NCBI GenBank assembly: GCA_026415505.1
Contig: JAOAGY010000014.1
Location: 1-41,927 of the forward strand
Source of the DNA: Chlorobiota bacterium
GTDB taxonomy: Bacteria > Bacteroidota > Ignavibacteria > Kapaibacteriales > NICIL-2
Direction: 5' to 3'
DNA: 41,927 nucleotides
Both the position numbers and the translations under genes were made by a program. Numbering within the stretch: position 1 is the stretch's first letter; every line of letters begins with the position of its first letter. Below, one piece after another: positions 26,097-35,031 of the stretch. The notes beneath the pieces are model-generated. The model worked only from the letters and a program-made list of their open reading frames with translations, did not search any database and was not told where the DNA came from.

Positions 26097-26546
26097 ATGA
26101 GTCTTCAACCATGCCGCATGGAAGCAAGCGATGAGCTTTTCATCGCAGCGCCACCGCATCGCGTGTGGAATTTGCTTCGGCGCGTCGAACGCTGGCACCA
26201 GTGGAATCTCGCGGTGCGTGTGCTCAAAGCCCAGCCGATGATCAATCCGATGCGCTTCTGTTGGAAAGCCAGTGGCATTCGTTTCCATAGCGAGATCGTC
26301 GCCGAGCGTCCGACCCGGACGTTGCAATGGAAGTCCGTCGGACGTGGCATCGTCGCTCGCCGCTCGTGGATGTTGTTGCCCGAAGGAAGCGGTACGCGTG
26401 TCATCACGCATGCCGAAGCCGAAGGACTGGCGCTCTGCATCCGCCCGGAAGCAACGCAACGATTGCTCCGGCTGCAGACACACCAACTGCTCGCGGCACT
26501 GCGCCACGCCGCCGAAAGCACTCGCGATCCGATTCGCGCCAATTAG
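26097..26546 (+). CDS. SRPBCC (polyketide cyclase/START-like) protein
   Basis: 149 residues. The sequence SDELFIAAPPHRVWNLLRRVERWHQWN is the first strand and helix of the SRPBCC fold, including the W before the central sheet. The final long helix (EATQRLLRLQTHQLLAALRHAAEST) also fits. Members bind hydrophobic ligands; the role here is unknown. The start may be 26097 or 26118. A longer open frame from 25986 is unlikely to be translated. The gene converges on the EF-G-like gene with 6 bp between the stops. Confidence 0.75.
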   Translation: MSLQPCRMEASDELFIAAPPHRVWNLLRRVERWHQWNLAVRVLKAQPMINPMRFCWKASGIRFHSEIVAERPTRTLQWKSVGRGIVARRSWMLLPEGSGTRVITHAEAEGLALCIRPEATQRLLRLQTHQLLAALRHAAESTRDPIRAN

Positions 26547-26552
26547 CAGCGG

Positions 26553-28688
26553 CTACACTTCTTCGCCGTGTAGCTGAGCTTGGTATTCCTGCACGAGCTT
26601 CTGCTGAACGTGCGGTGGAACGGGCTGGTATTCGGCGAATTCGGCGGTGTAGATGGCGCGACCTTGCGTCATCGAACGAAGTGCGGTCGAGTACCGATCG
26701 AGCTCTGCCAGTGGCATGCGAGCGTAGATTTTCTGGTAGTGACCGTCGGAATCCATCCCCAGAATCACTGCCCGCCGCGCCGGTAGATCGCTCATCACGT
26801 CGCCCATGTATTCGTCCGGAACGGTGATCGTGACGTTGTAGATCGGCTCCAATAGCTTCGGATCGGCTTGCAAAAAAGCTTCCTTGAACGCCATCATACC
26901 GGCGGTCTTGAAGGCAGCTTCGTTGGAATCGACCGGGTGCATCTTGCCATCGTACACCGACACGCGAATGTCGCGTGCAGGACTGCCTGTCAGCGGCGCT
27001 GCGCTCATTTTTTCCATGATGCCCTTGACGATCGCCGGCATAAAGCGTGCGTCGATGACACCGCCGACGATGCAGTTCAAAAACACCAACTTGCCGCCCC
27101 ACGGGAGGTCGTATTCTTCCGTTGCGCGAACGGTCAGACCGTTGGGAAGCGGCATGCCCTCGGTCCACGGTTCGACGAGCATATGCACTTCGGCGAACTG
27201 ACCGGCGCCACCGGTTTGTTTCTTGTGGCGATACTGCGCGCGTGCCGGTTTCTGGATCGTCTCGCGATACGGAATGCGCGGTTCGACGAAGCGAACGTCC
27301 ACTTTGTAGCGATTCTGCAAGCGCCATTTGGCGACTGCTAAATGCAGCTCGCCTTGTGCGTAGAGGATCGTTTGCTTGAGTTCCTGCGAGTGCTCGACGA
27401 TGAGTGTGGGGTCTTCCTCGTGCAATTGGTGGAGCGCATTGCCGACTTTTTCTTCGTCGCCCTTGTTGACTGGCTCGACAGCGACGCGGATTTTCGGCTT
27501 TGGAAATTCGATCGGTGGCACAACGACGTCGCTTCCTTTTTCGCGGAGCGTATTGTTGACGTGCGTGTTCTTGAGCTTGACGACCGCACCGAGATCGCCG
27601 GCGGCGAGCTCGCTGACCTCGCTGCGTTTTTTCCCGTCCACGACGTAAATGTGACCGATCGTTTCGGCTGTTCCCGTCTGGGCGTTGACCAAAGTCGTGC
27701 CCGGACGGAGAGTGCCCGAATACACCTTGAAAAACGACATGTCGCCGACGTTCGGTTCGCTGATAGCTTTGAAGACGAACAGCACCACCGGTCCCGCCGG
27801 ATCGCACGGAATCGGTTTGCCGCTGGTATCGAGCACAGGAGTCGGCAATTCGTTGGCGCTCGGTGCGACGTTGTCGATGAAGCCGAGGATGCGACCGCTG
27901 CCCATGTTGTTTTTCGCCGACACGCAGAAGACAGGGAAAAGCTGCCGACGAATCATCGCGGTTTTCAGACCGAGGCGCATTTCGTCTTCGTCGAGCGAGC
28001 CTTTCTCGAAGTAGCGATCCATGAGTGTTTCGTCGTTTTCGGCGATCGCTTCGATGAGTTCGTTGTGGAGTCGCTCGGCGCGTTCGCGCTCGCTGTCGGG
28101 GATCGGGAGCTTTTGCGGCTTGCCGCCTTGCGGTGGGAATTGGTAGAGCGTCATTTTCAGCACATCCACGATGGCATCGAAGCCGGGTCCTTGCCGAAGC
28201 GGATACTGCACGACGGTGACGGCACGACCGAAGCGCTCGCGTGCTTGCTCGACGGTGCGTTCGAAGTCGGCGTTTTCGTGATCGAGCTTGTTGACAGCGA
28301 GAATCATTGGCGTGGAAAATTGCTCGGTGTAGCGCCAGATGAGTTCTGTGCCGACTTCGACGCCGCTGGCTGCATTGAGAACGAGAACGCCGGTATCGGC
28401 AACGCGGAGAGCAGTGATGATCTCGCCGCAAAAGTCGTCGTAGCCGGGTGTGTCGAGCAGGTTGATTTTGTAGCCGCGCCAGTCCAGATGCATGAGCGTG
28501 GTGAAGACCGAGCTGCCGCGTTCGTGCTCGATGTCGGTGTAGTCCGAGACGGTGTTGCGCTCTTCGACGCTGCCGCGCCGCGAGATGGCGCCAGCCTCGA
28601 ACAGCATCGCTTCGGCAAGCGTCGTTTTGCCCGAGCCGGTATGACCGAGCAACGCGACGTTCTTGATGTGCTGGACGTCGTACTGCAT
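26553..28688 (-). CDS. EF-G-like translational GTPase (EF-G2 group)
   Basis: 711 residues, with the five-domain architecture of elongation factor G. P-loop GHTGSGKT at 15-22, effector region ERGSSV in place of RGITI, G3 motif DTPGY at 79-83, NKLD at 133-136, then domain II, a domain IV segment with LRNRYKVDV-like strands, and a C-terminal domain with GGVIDARFMPAIVKG and TQGRAIYTAEF. Canonical EF-G has DTPGH, whose histidine stimulates GTP hydrolysis; here it is tyrosine. This is the pattern of EF-G-like paralogues found beside a normal fusA. A ribosome-linked role is likely, but the exact step is not established. The start at 28688 matches the family; 28736 is upstream and in frame. Confidence 0.9.
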   Translation of the reverse strand: MQYDVQHIKNVALLGHTGSGKTTLAEAMLFEAGAISRRGSVEERNTVSDYTDIEHERGSSVFTTLMHLDWRGYKINLLDTPGYDDFCGEIITALRVADTGVLVLNAASGVEVGTELIWRYTEQFSTPMILAVNKLDHENADFERTVEQARERFGRAVTVVQYPLRQGPGFDAIVDVLKMTLYQFPPQGGKPQKLPIPDSERERAERLHNELIEAIAENDETLMDRYFEKGSLDEDEMRLGLKTAMIRRQLFPVFCVSAKNNMGSGRILGFIDNVAPSANELPTPVLDTSGKPIPCDPAGPVVLFVFKAISEPNVGDMSFFKVYSGTLRPGTTLVNAQTGTAETIGHIYVVDGKKRSEVSELAAGDLGAVVKLKNTHVNNTLREKGSDVVVPPIEFPKPKIRVAVEPVNKGDEEKVGNALHQLHEEDPTLIVEHSQELKQTILYAQGELHLAVAKWRLQNRYKVDVRFVEPRIPYRETIQKPARAQYRHKKQTGGAGQFAEVHMLVEPWTEGMPLPNGLTVRATEEYDLPWGGKLVFLNCIVGGVIDARFMPAIVKGIMEKMSAAPLTGSPARDIRVSVYDGKMHPVDSNEAAFKTAGMMAFKEAFLQADPKLLEPIYNVTITVPDEYMGDVMSDLPARRAVILGMDSDGHYQKIYARMPLAELDRYSTALRSMTQGRAIYTAEFAEYQPVPPHVQQKLVQEYQAQLHGEEV

Positions 28689-28758
28689 AGGCGAATTCTC
28701 CCGCAAGTGGTGACACACAAAAGCCTCCGACCGCACGGCACGGTCGCAAGGCGACGTG

Positions 28759-28766
28759 CAAACTTA
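28759..28766 (-). promoter_or_regulatory. -7 element TAAGTTTG before the EF-G-like gene
   Basis: On the minus strand TAAGTTTGCA matches TAnnTTTG exactly, 70 bases before the start at 28688 (22 before the alternative start at 28736). It lies in the 98-bp gap to nadB. Confidence 0.5.
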
Positions 28767-28786
28767 GAAAATCGCGGGACTACCAG

Positions 28787-30409
28787 CTACCGAACAGGGC
28801 GGCACTCGATGCGATCGGCAATGATGACCGTGTCGCAGCGCCAGTGGCGGTCGTCGGTGTCGGGATAATCGCTCATCGTGTGCAGCCCGCGGCTTTCCTT
28901 GCGATGCATCGCGCTACGGGCGATGAGCCATGCTACCGTCGTCAGATTCCGCAGTTCGATCAACTCGGCTGTCAGTTTCGTGCGCCGGTAGAAATCTTCG
29001 ATCTCGTCCCGGAGCAACTCGATCCGCCGCAGTGCGCGCTGGAGTCGTAGCGTCGAACGAACGATGCCGACGTAATCCCACATGACCGCTTGGAGTTCCT
29101 CGCGGTCGTGCGAGACGAGCACCCATTCGTCGGCATTCTGTGTGCCGCTGTCGTCCCAAGGCGGAATTTTCTCGAACTCCGAGCCGATCGGCGGCGGAGG
29201 ATCGGCGAGGATCGCTTCGATGGCTTGTTGAGCAAAAACGACGCCTTCGAGCAGCGAATTGCTCGCCAGACGATTGGCGCCATGGACGCCGGTGCATGCG
29301 ACTTCCCCGCAGGCATACAAGCGCCGAATCGTCGTTCGCGCATCGAGGTCGGTCAGCACGCCTCCGCAGCAATAGTGCGCTGCCGGAACGACGGGGATCA
29401 TATCGTGCGGAAGACGAATACCGCGGTCGGCGCACGCAGCGACGATCGTCGGGAATCGCTCGCGGACGCTGGATTCGTCCAGGTGTCGCAGATCGAGCCA
29501 GACATAGCGATCGCCGCGCGTTTTCAGTTCATGGTCGATGGCGCGTGCGACGATGTCACGCGGTGCCAGCTCGGCGCGTTCGTCGTAGCGGAGCATGAAT
29601 CGTTCGCCGGTGGTGTTGCGCAGCACCGCGCCGGCACCGCGCACCGCTTCGCTGATGAGAAATGCTGGTCCTGTTCTGTCGGGTTCGTACAGCGCTGTCG
29701 GGTGAAACTGGATGAACTCCATGTTCGCGATGGCTGCACCCGCCCGGTATGCCATCGCGATGCCATCGCCTGTAGCGATCGGCGGATTGGTCGTGTGTGC
29801 GTACACCTGCCCGCAGCCACCCGTCGCCAGCAGCGTTGCGCGTGCAAAAAATTGCTCGATGCGTCCTGCATCGGTGAGTGCGTAGACACCGAAGCAGGTG
29901 GGCTGCTCGCTGGCGCTGCGGCGAAGGTGATGCTCGGTCATCAATTCGACCGCGAGGGCGTTCTCGACGATGCGCACCGACGGTCGTTGTGCGATCGCAT
30001 CGAGCAATGCGCGTTCGATGGCGCGTCCTGTCGCGTCGCGAGCATGAACGATGCGGTTGCGACTGTGCCCTCCCTCGCGACCGAGGTCGAGCGTGGAATC
30101 TCGGCGCGTGAATTCGACTCCGATGCGTTCGAGTTCTTCGATAACCTGCGGCGCACGATTGACCATCAGCTCGACCGCATCGCGATGGCACAAACCTGCT
30201 CCAGCGCGGAGAGTGTCTTCCAGATGCGATTGCGGCGAATCGTCCGGTCCGATCGCTGCGCTGATGCCGCCTTGTGCGTAGTTGGTGTTCGATTCGGCGC
30301 GTTGCTTTTTGGTCAAAACGACGACGCTACCGTGCTCGGAGGCGCGGAGTGCGAAGTACAAGCCGGCAATGCCGCTGCCGAGGACGAGGAAATCTGCAGC
30401 GTGTTTCAT
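28787..30409 (-). CDS. nadB: L-aspartate oxidase
   Basis: 540 residues. Flavoenzyme converting L-aspartate to iminoaspartate, the first step of de novo NAD synthesis. The Rossmann FAD motif GSGIAGLYFAL is at 11-21, and NYAQGGISAAI follows. The succinate-dehydrogenase-like active-site stretch HARDATGRAIERAL, the FQFHPTALY and HYCCGGVLTD motifs, and the signature ANRLASNSLLEGVVF are all present, with the C-terminal helical domain. It is separated by 7 bp from the upstream coiled-coil gene and so belongs to a two-gene unit. nadA and nadC are not in the window. Confidence 0.95.
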   Translation of the reverse strand: MKHAADFLVLGSGIAGLYFALRASEHGSVVVLTKKQRAESNTNYAQGGISAAIGPDDSPQSHLEDTLRAGAGLCHRDAVELMVNRAPQVIEELERIGVEFTRRDSTLDLGREGGHSRNRIVHARDATGRAIERALLDAIAQRPSVRIVENALAVELMTEHHLRRSASEQPTCFGVYALTDAGRIEQFFARATLLATGGCGQVYAHTTNPPIATGDGIAMAYRAGAAIANMEFIQFHPTALYEPDRTGPAFLISEAVRGAGAVLRNTTGERFMLRYDERAELAPRDIVARAIDHELKTRGDRYVWLDLRHLDESSVRERFPTIVAACADRGIRLPHDMIPVVPAAHYCCGGVLTDLDARTTIRRLYACGEVACTGVHGANRLASNSLLEGVVFAQQAIEAILADPPPPIGSEFEKIPPWDDSGTQNADEWVLVSHDREELQAVMWDYVGIVRSTLRLQRALRRIELLRDEIEDFYRRTKLTAELIELRNLTTVAWLIARSAMHRKESRGLHTMSDYPDTDDRHWRCDTVIIADRIECRPVR

Positions 30410-30416
30410 CCGTCGC

Positions 30417-31151
30417 TCAGCGGTCGAGCCGACGGCGCTGACGCTCGAGCAACTGCTGGAGTCGTTCCAGTTGCGGAGCGAGCGAGTCCACCATTTTGCG
30501 GAGCTGCTCGGAAAAGCGCTGCAAATGCTCGGTGGAGTTTCTGTACGCCTCGAGCGAACGTTGCATCTGTTCCGTCAGTCGCTCGGTAAGGCGCCGATTC
30601 TGTTCGAACGCTGCCGTGTCGCGTTGGGTCAACGATTCGAGCTGCTCGAGTTGCTTGTCGAGTAGCTCCCAATAGAAGCTCAGGCTGCGTTCGATCTGAC
30701 CACCATCGAGGGTGTCGATGTCGGGAATGTCGGGCATTGGAGGAATGTCCGGGACAGCCGGCGGGAACAGTCGCTCTGCCGACGAGAACATGTCGTCGTA
30801 CTTTTCCAGCTCCCGTGCGAGTCGCTCTGCTCGGCGTGCGAACTGCTCAGCCAGGCGTGCGTAGCGCCCTGCATCGAGTGCGTTGCGTTCGGCTTGTCGG
30901 CGATATCGCTCGAATCGTTCTACGGTCGTATCGGTCGTGCGAGTGCGTGTGTCGAGGCGTGGCGCTGGTGTTTTGCGTGTGTTCTGTTTGTCGAGCACGA
31001 TGACTGTGTCGAGCTTGCCCTTGGTGTAAAGCTCGATGACGATCTTTCCGTCGAGCGTATCGGTTCGTGCTTTGTTCGGACGTCCCGTGTCGGCGAGGGC
31101 GAGCGAGGAAGCCAGAAGGGCTGCAAGGATGCACCGAGCCACTGTCGTCAT
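30417..31151 (-). CDS. Secreted coiled-coil protein of unknown function
   Basis: 244 residues. The start at 31151 gives a signal peptide (MTTVARCILAALLASSLALADTG). After a short strand region (GKIVIELYTKGKLDTVIVLDK) the chain is almost entirely charged, Arg/Glu-rich helices (RYRRQAERNALDAGRYARLAEQ, then LDKQLEQLESLTQRDTAAFEQ to the end), interrupted by a Pro-rich stretch PPAVPDIPPMPDIPDIDTL at about 137-156. This is a periplasmic coiled coil. I do not recognise a family. It precedes nadB in the same unit. Its promoter element (31184-31191) lies 32 bp upstream. Confidence 0.7.
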   Translation of the reverse strand: MTTVARCILAALLASSLALADTGRPNKARTDTLDGKIVIELYTKGKLDTVIVLDKQNTRKTPAPRLDTRTRTTDTTVERFERYRRQAERNALDAGRYARLAEQFARRAERLARELEKYDDMFSSAERLFPPAVPDIPPMPDIPDIDTLDGGQIERSLSFYWELLDKQLEQLESLTQRDTAAFEQNRRLTERLTEQMQRSLEAYRNSTEHLQRFSEQLRKMVDSLAPQLERLQQLLERQRRRLDR

Positions 31152-31183
31152 GGCGACTCTCCAGAGAAACGGTGAAACACGCC

Positions 31184-31191
31184 CAAAATTA
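31184..31191 (-). promoter_or_regulatory. -7 element TAATTTTG before the coiled-coil gene
   Basis: Minus-strand TAATTTTGG is an exact TAnnTTTG, 32 bases upstream of the ATG at 31151. Confidence 0.55.
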
Positions 31192-31205
31192 GTGCCGCAA
31201 CACAT

Positions 31206-31247
31206 AAAAAAAACCGAGCGACCGCCGCATTCGGCAGCGATCGCTCG
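31206..31247 (-). terminator. Rho-independent terminator after the oxidoreductase gene
   Basis: On the minus strand a stem CGAGCGA/TCGCTCG encloses an inner CTGCCG-AATG-CGGCGG hairpin, followed by a G and eight T (the A run at 31206-31213 on the plus strand). It lies about 76 bases after the stop of the Gfo/Idh gene at 31324. Confidence 0.8.
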
Positions 31248-31323
31248 AGAGGGGTTCTCCGGGTGCGGGGCTTTGTCGAATCCGTCGGTGCAGACCGGAC
31301 GATTCCGGCGAACACCGAACGCA

Positions 31324-32346
31324 TTATGCCGTCACACAGTCGCCCGATGCGATGTGCACTTCGGAATGTTGCAGTGCCGATTGATAGAGCGCTTCCACCA
31401 CGAGCATGCGTTCGACGGCTTCGTCGGCAGTGGAGACAATCGGCACAAGACCTTGTACGCCGGCGACGAAATGCTTCAGCTCTGCTTCGTACGAACGAGC
31501 GTACTCTTCGACTTTGGACGTGTGGCGAGTAGGTGCGTGAACCGACATACCGCCGTCGAGCTGGCGAACGACCTTGAACGGATTGATGAAAGCGCTGCCG
31601 TGTTTGCCGTACACGTTGCAGTAGAAAAGGTCGTCGGGACGAACGAGCGACCAACTGGTTTCGATCGAAGCGACGCTGCCATCGGCGAAATTGATCGTGG
31701 CGATGGCGACGTCCTCGATCGTCGGATGGGTGTTGTAGAACAGCGATGCCGAGACCGACCGGACGGTCGTCGAGCGGAACAGATACAGAACCAAATCCAC
31801 CATCACCAGCCCCAGTTCGAAGAGGACACCGCGCCCGTGTTGTTCGGCGAGCATCCGCAAACGTCCGTCGCCGCTGTGTGGTTTGAGCCAGCCAGCTTTG
31901 GCGTAATAGACGCGTCCGAGCTGCTCTTGCTCGATGTAGTTTTTCATCAGCACGACGTCGTTGCGAAAACGGTGATTCATGCCGACCATCAGTTTGACGC
32001 CGCGCGATCGTGCTTTTTCTGCCAGGAGTGCTGCTTCGTCGCTACTGCGTGCGAGCGGACGCTCGACGAAAACGTCCAGACCCGCTTCGATGCACGCACC
32101 AACGATGTCGGCGTGGGTATCGGTGCTGGTGCAGATGTCCACAGCGTCGAGCGGCAGCGAGAGCAGTTCTTCGATCGAGCGAACTGCGCGAGGAATACCG
32201 AAGCGCTCGGCGACGGCTCGTGCTTTCGAGTAATTGCGATCGCAGACAGCGACCAGCTCGACGGTGGGTAAGCGGCGAAGGATCGGAAGATGCACGCTTT
32301 GTGCAATGTTGCCAGCGCCGACGACGGCGAGAGCGACCTTTTTCAT
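31324..32346 (-). CDS. Gfo/Idh/MocA-family oxidoreductase
   Basis: 340 residues. NAD(P)-binding Rossmann domain with AVVGAGNIAQSVHLPIL at 6-22, then CTSTDTHADIV and GLDVFVERPLAR. The family has EKP there; this protein has ERP, a conservative change of the lysine that often contacts cofactor or substrate. A C-terminal alpha/beta dimerisation domain carries KLMVGMNHRF. Members oxidise or isomerise sugars, inositol or amino-sugars; no specific substrate is apparent. The start at 32346 (MKKVALAVVGAG) is clear because the frame upstream lacks family features. Single gene with its own terminator. Confidence 0.88.
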   Translation of the reverse strand: MKKVALAVVGAGNIAQSVHLPILRRLPTVELVAVCDRNYSKARAVAERFGIPRAVRSIEELLSLPLDAVDICTSTDTHADIVGACIEAGLDVFVERPLARSSDEAALLAEKARSRGVKLMVGMNHRFRNDVVLMKNYIEQEQLGRVYYAKAGWLKPHSGDGRLRMLAEQHGRGVLFELGLVMVDLVLYLFRSTTVRSVSASLFYNTHPTIEDVAIATINFADGSVASIETSWSLVRPDDLFYCNVYGKHGSAFINPFKVVRQLDGGMSVHAPTRHTSKVEEYARSYEAELKHFVAGVQGLVPIVSTADEAVERMLVVEALYQSALQHSEVHIASGDCVTA

Positions 32347-32531
32347 CGTTTGCCTCCGTTCGTTGTGATGGTGCGGCTCCGAAAAAACCGGCGGCGAATA
32401 CTGTGCCAGTTTTCGGAAAGTTCCTGCAAAAGGTACCGTATCAGCAGACATGCTGCATTTCTGCACGCCAGAAACACTCGTCGCCGCTGTTTTGTTTCGC
32501 TCCGCCTCGATGAAACGCTGTCAACATTGCC

Positions 32532-33377
32532 TCACAGTGTCGGATTGGCTTGACGATCGACGCGTGGCAGAAGCGCTGCCAGGAGACGTTCCAGCTTCGG
32601 TGCTGCGCGGTCGGCAGCGGCGATGATCTCTTCTGCAGAGACGGGCTGGAGCGCGTCGGGGAAACATTCGTCGGTCAAGATCGAGAAGGCGAGCACACGA
32701 AGCCTACTGTGAACGGCAGCGATGACCTCCGGTACTGTGCTCATGCCGACGGCATCGGCGCCGATCGTGCGCAGAAAGCGATATTCGGCGCGTGTTTCCA
32801 GGTTCGGTCCGTGAACAGCGACGAGCACTCCCTCGCGCAGCAGTATGCGTTCGTCGAGAGCGACCTCTCGTGCCAGCTCTCGCAGCGATGCGGTGTATGC
32901 ATCGCTCATGTCCGGAAAGCGGTCGCCGAGCGTGTCGTCGTTGGGACCGATCAAAGGACTGTCGCCCATGAGATTGATGTGGTCGGCGATGAGCATGATG
33001 TCGCCGCGCCGAAACAGCGGATTGAGCGCGCCGGCTGCATTGGTCAAAACGAGCGTGTGAATGCCGAGTGCCGCCATCAACCGAACGCCGTAGGTGACCT
33101 GCTGCATCGTGTAGCCTTCGTAGTAGTGGACCCTGCCTTGCATGATGGCAACCGGCACACCCGACCACGAGCCGATGTGGAGTTGCCCACGATGAGTCGG
33201 TGCGGTCGAACGCGGCATGTGCGGAATCTCGGCATACGGAATCGTGCATTCGATCGTGCAACGATCGGCGATACGCTGCAAACCAGTGCCGAGCACGATT
33301 CCGATGCGCGGAGCAGTCGCGCATCGTCGCTCGATCGCTGCGCGGCTCTCGGCGAGCATTTCACGAAGATTGAGCAT
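32532..33377 (-). CDS. Purine nucleoside phosphorylase, PNP/MTAP family
   Basis: 281 residues. Phosphorolyses purine nucleosides to base and ribose-1-phosphate for salvage. Motifs: GIVLGTGLQRIA (phosphate loop), STAPTHRGQLHIG, QGRVHYYEGY, LTNAAGALNPLF, HINLMGDSPLIGPND and the signature VHGPNLETRAEYRFLRTIGADAVGMSTVPEV. The purine-contact region reads SILTDECFPDAL, as in many bacterial trimeric enzymes. The start at 33377 begins the conserved helix; it overlaps the end of the histidine-kinase gene by 17 bp, so translation is probably coupled. Confidence 0.93.
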   Translation of the reverse strand: MLNLREMLAESRAAIERRCATAPRIGIVLGTGLQRIADRCTIECTIPYAEIPHMPRSTAPTHRGQLHIGSWSGVPVAIMQGRVHYYEGYTMQQVTYGVRLMAALGIHTLVLTNAAGALNPLFRRGDIMLIADHINLMGDSPLIGPNDDTLGDRFPDMSDAYTASLRELAREVALDERILLREGVLVAVHGPNLETRAEYRFLRTIGADAVGMSTVPEVIAAVHSRLRVLAFSILTDECFPDALQPVSAEEIIAAADRAAPKLERLLAALLPRVDRQANPTL

Positions 33378-34917
33378 GGCTATGAGTGACGGTTCGTTGA
33401 ACATCGGTCGTCGGCGGAACGAGCGGCAAGCGAAGATGGAACGTCGTGCCGACACCCTCGGTGCTTTCGACGTTGATGCTACCGCCGTGTGCTTCGACGA
33501 TCCAGCGCACGATTGCCAAACCGAGACCGGTGCCGCCGACCTTGCGCGAGCGAGCTTTGTCCACGCGGTAGAAGCGATCGAAAATGAACGGGATGTCCTC
33601 GGCAGGTATGCCGATGCCCGTATCGCTGATTCTCAGATGAACCCACGGCTGCTCGACGGCTACCGAGACGCGAATCGTTCCGCCGGCGGGCGTGTACTTG
33701 ACGGCGTTGTCGAGCAAATTGATGAGCACTTGCCGCAGCCGCGCTCGATCGCCGACGATACGCACAAATTGGGGAATGTCGCAGTCGAGCCGAAGGTCGT
33801 GCTCGGCGGCGAGAAGCTCGAAGTCCTCGCACACGTCGGCAATGAGCTGGCTCAAGTCCACAAGCTCGTGCTCGATCTCGACCTGCCCGGATTCGGCGCG
33901 CGATAGTTCCAGCAATCCTTCGACGACTTTCGACAGTCGCACGACTTCTTCGAGCGCACTGGCAAGCGCCGCTTGATATTCCTCGACCGTGTGCGGACGG
34001 CGGAGCATCAGTTCCAGCTCGCCGATGAGAATCGCCAGCGGTGTGCGCAGTTCGTGCGACGCATCGCTGGTGAACTGCTGGATTTGCTGGAAGGATTGTT
34101 CCAGCCGGGCGATCATGTCGTTGAGCGTCGCTGTCAGTCGAGCGATTTCGTCGTTGACCGGCGGCATCGGCAGTCGCACGTTCAGGTGACGTGCTGTGAT
34201 GTCCTGCGCTGTCTTGGTGAGCACGTCCACTTGTCGCAACGAGTACCGCGCCAGCCAGTATCCACCGAGGACCGCTACGACGAGCACAAGCGGCAAGCCG
34301 ATCTTGAGCGTCGCGAAGAGTTCGCCGAGTGTTTGTTCGATTTCCGTCAGCGGATAACCGACCACGATTTCGACCGTCGGCGATCGAACGGCTGCAACAC
34401 GGTAATGCTCGCTTCCGACATGCACTGTTTTCAGCAGAGGATACGGCGGCGGCAGTTGATCGTTGCGCACCAGTTCGGCGAACATCGGCAGTGTATCGCG
34501 GCTCGGCAGCGAATGCCAGAGAATCGTTCCCGATGTGTCGGCGATTTGGATGACGAACGTTCGTGTGTTGAGAAGCATGTGCTCGTAGATCGCCATCCAG
34601 ACGATGTCCGGTTCGTCGGCAGTCGAGTCGCTGCGGAGCGTATCTGCCGGAGCAGGTGCGATGTCGAACGGCAGTACCGGGCTTCGCCGCCGGCGCGGTA
34701 TGCGCAACGGTCGCCGCGACTCTTGTTGCTTTTGTTTGACGATGTAGTCGAGCGACGTCGCCACCCGGCTGAGCGAGGCATCGAGGTTTTTGTAGAGACT
34801 CGTCGACACTGTGCGATAGAGCGCACCACCGAATGCAGCGAGTGCAATCGTGACGAGCACGCTGTACCACAACGTCAGTCGCCAGCGCAGCGGCAAGCGA
34901 CGGAGCAGATTCCTCAT
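33361..34917 (-). CDS. Membrane sensor histidine kinase
   Basis: 518 residues. A first membrane segment at about 12-33, a periplasmic sensor region of about 170 residues with a basic stretch near 67-79, a second segment at about 207-224, HAMP (about 225-280), HisKA with phospho-acceptor H288 in SDASHELRTPL, and a HATPase domain with NLLDNAVKYTPAGG, DTGIGIPAEDIPFIFDRFYR and GGTGLGLAIV. It is of the QseC/CusS style. No response regulator lies beside it: upstream is a divergent thioredoxin gene, downstream the overlapping purine nucleoside phosphorylase. The ligand is unknown. Confidence 0.92.
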   Translation of the reverse strand: MRNLLRRLPLRWRLTLWYSVLVTIALAAFGGALYRTVSTSLYKNLDASLSRVATSLDYIVKQKQQESRRPLRIPRRRRSPVLPFDIAPAPADTLRSDSTADEPDIVWMAIYEHMLLNTRTFVIQIADTSGTILWHSLPSRDTLPMFAELVRNDQLPPPYPLLKTVHVGSEHYRVAAVRSPTVEIVVGYPLTEIEQTLGELFATLKIGLPLVLVVAVLGGYWLARYSLRQVDVLTKTAQDITARHLNVRLPMPPVNDEIARLTATLNDMIARLEQSFQQIQQFTSDASHELRTPLAILIGELELMLRRPHTVEEYQAALASALEEVVRLSKVVEGLLELSRAESGQVEIEHELVDLSQLIADVCEDFELLAAEHDLRLDCDIPQFVRIVGDRARLRQVLINLLDNAVKYTPAGGTIRVSVAVEQPWVHLRISDTGIGIPAEDIPFIFDRFYRVDKARSRKVGGTGLGLAIVRWIVEAHGGSINVESTEGVGTTFHLRLPLVPPTTDVQRTVTHSHAQSS

Positions 34918-34993
34918 CGTCGAGCAGGGAATAAGAGACAGTCGGTTCGCTTTGCAAAGATGCAGTACCGACGCATGCGGAAATTGCGCGGCG

Positions 34994-35001
34994 TATTTTT
35001 G
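34994..35001 (+). promoter_or_regulatory. -7 element TATTTTTG before thioredoxin
   Basis: Exact TAnnTTTG followed by CA, 30 bases upstream of the ATG at 35032. Confidence 0.5.
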
Positions 35002-35031
35002 CACGTTCACAAACCGAGTCTCACTCTCACG

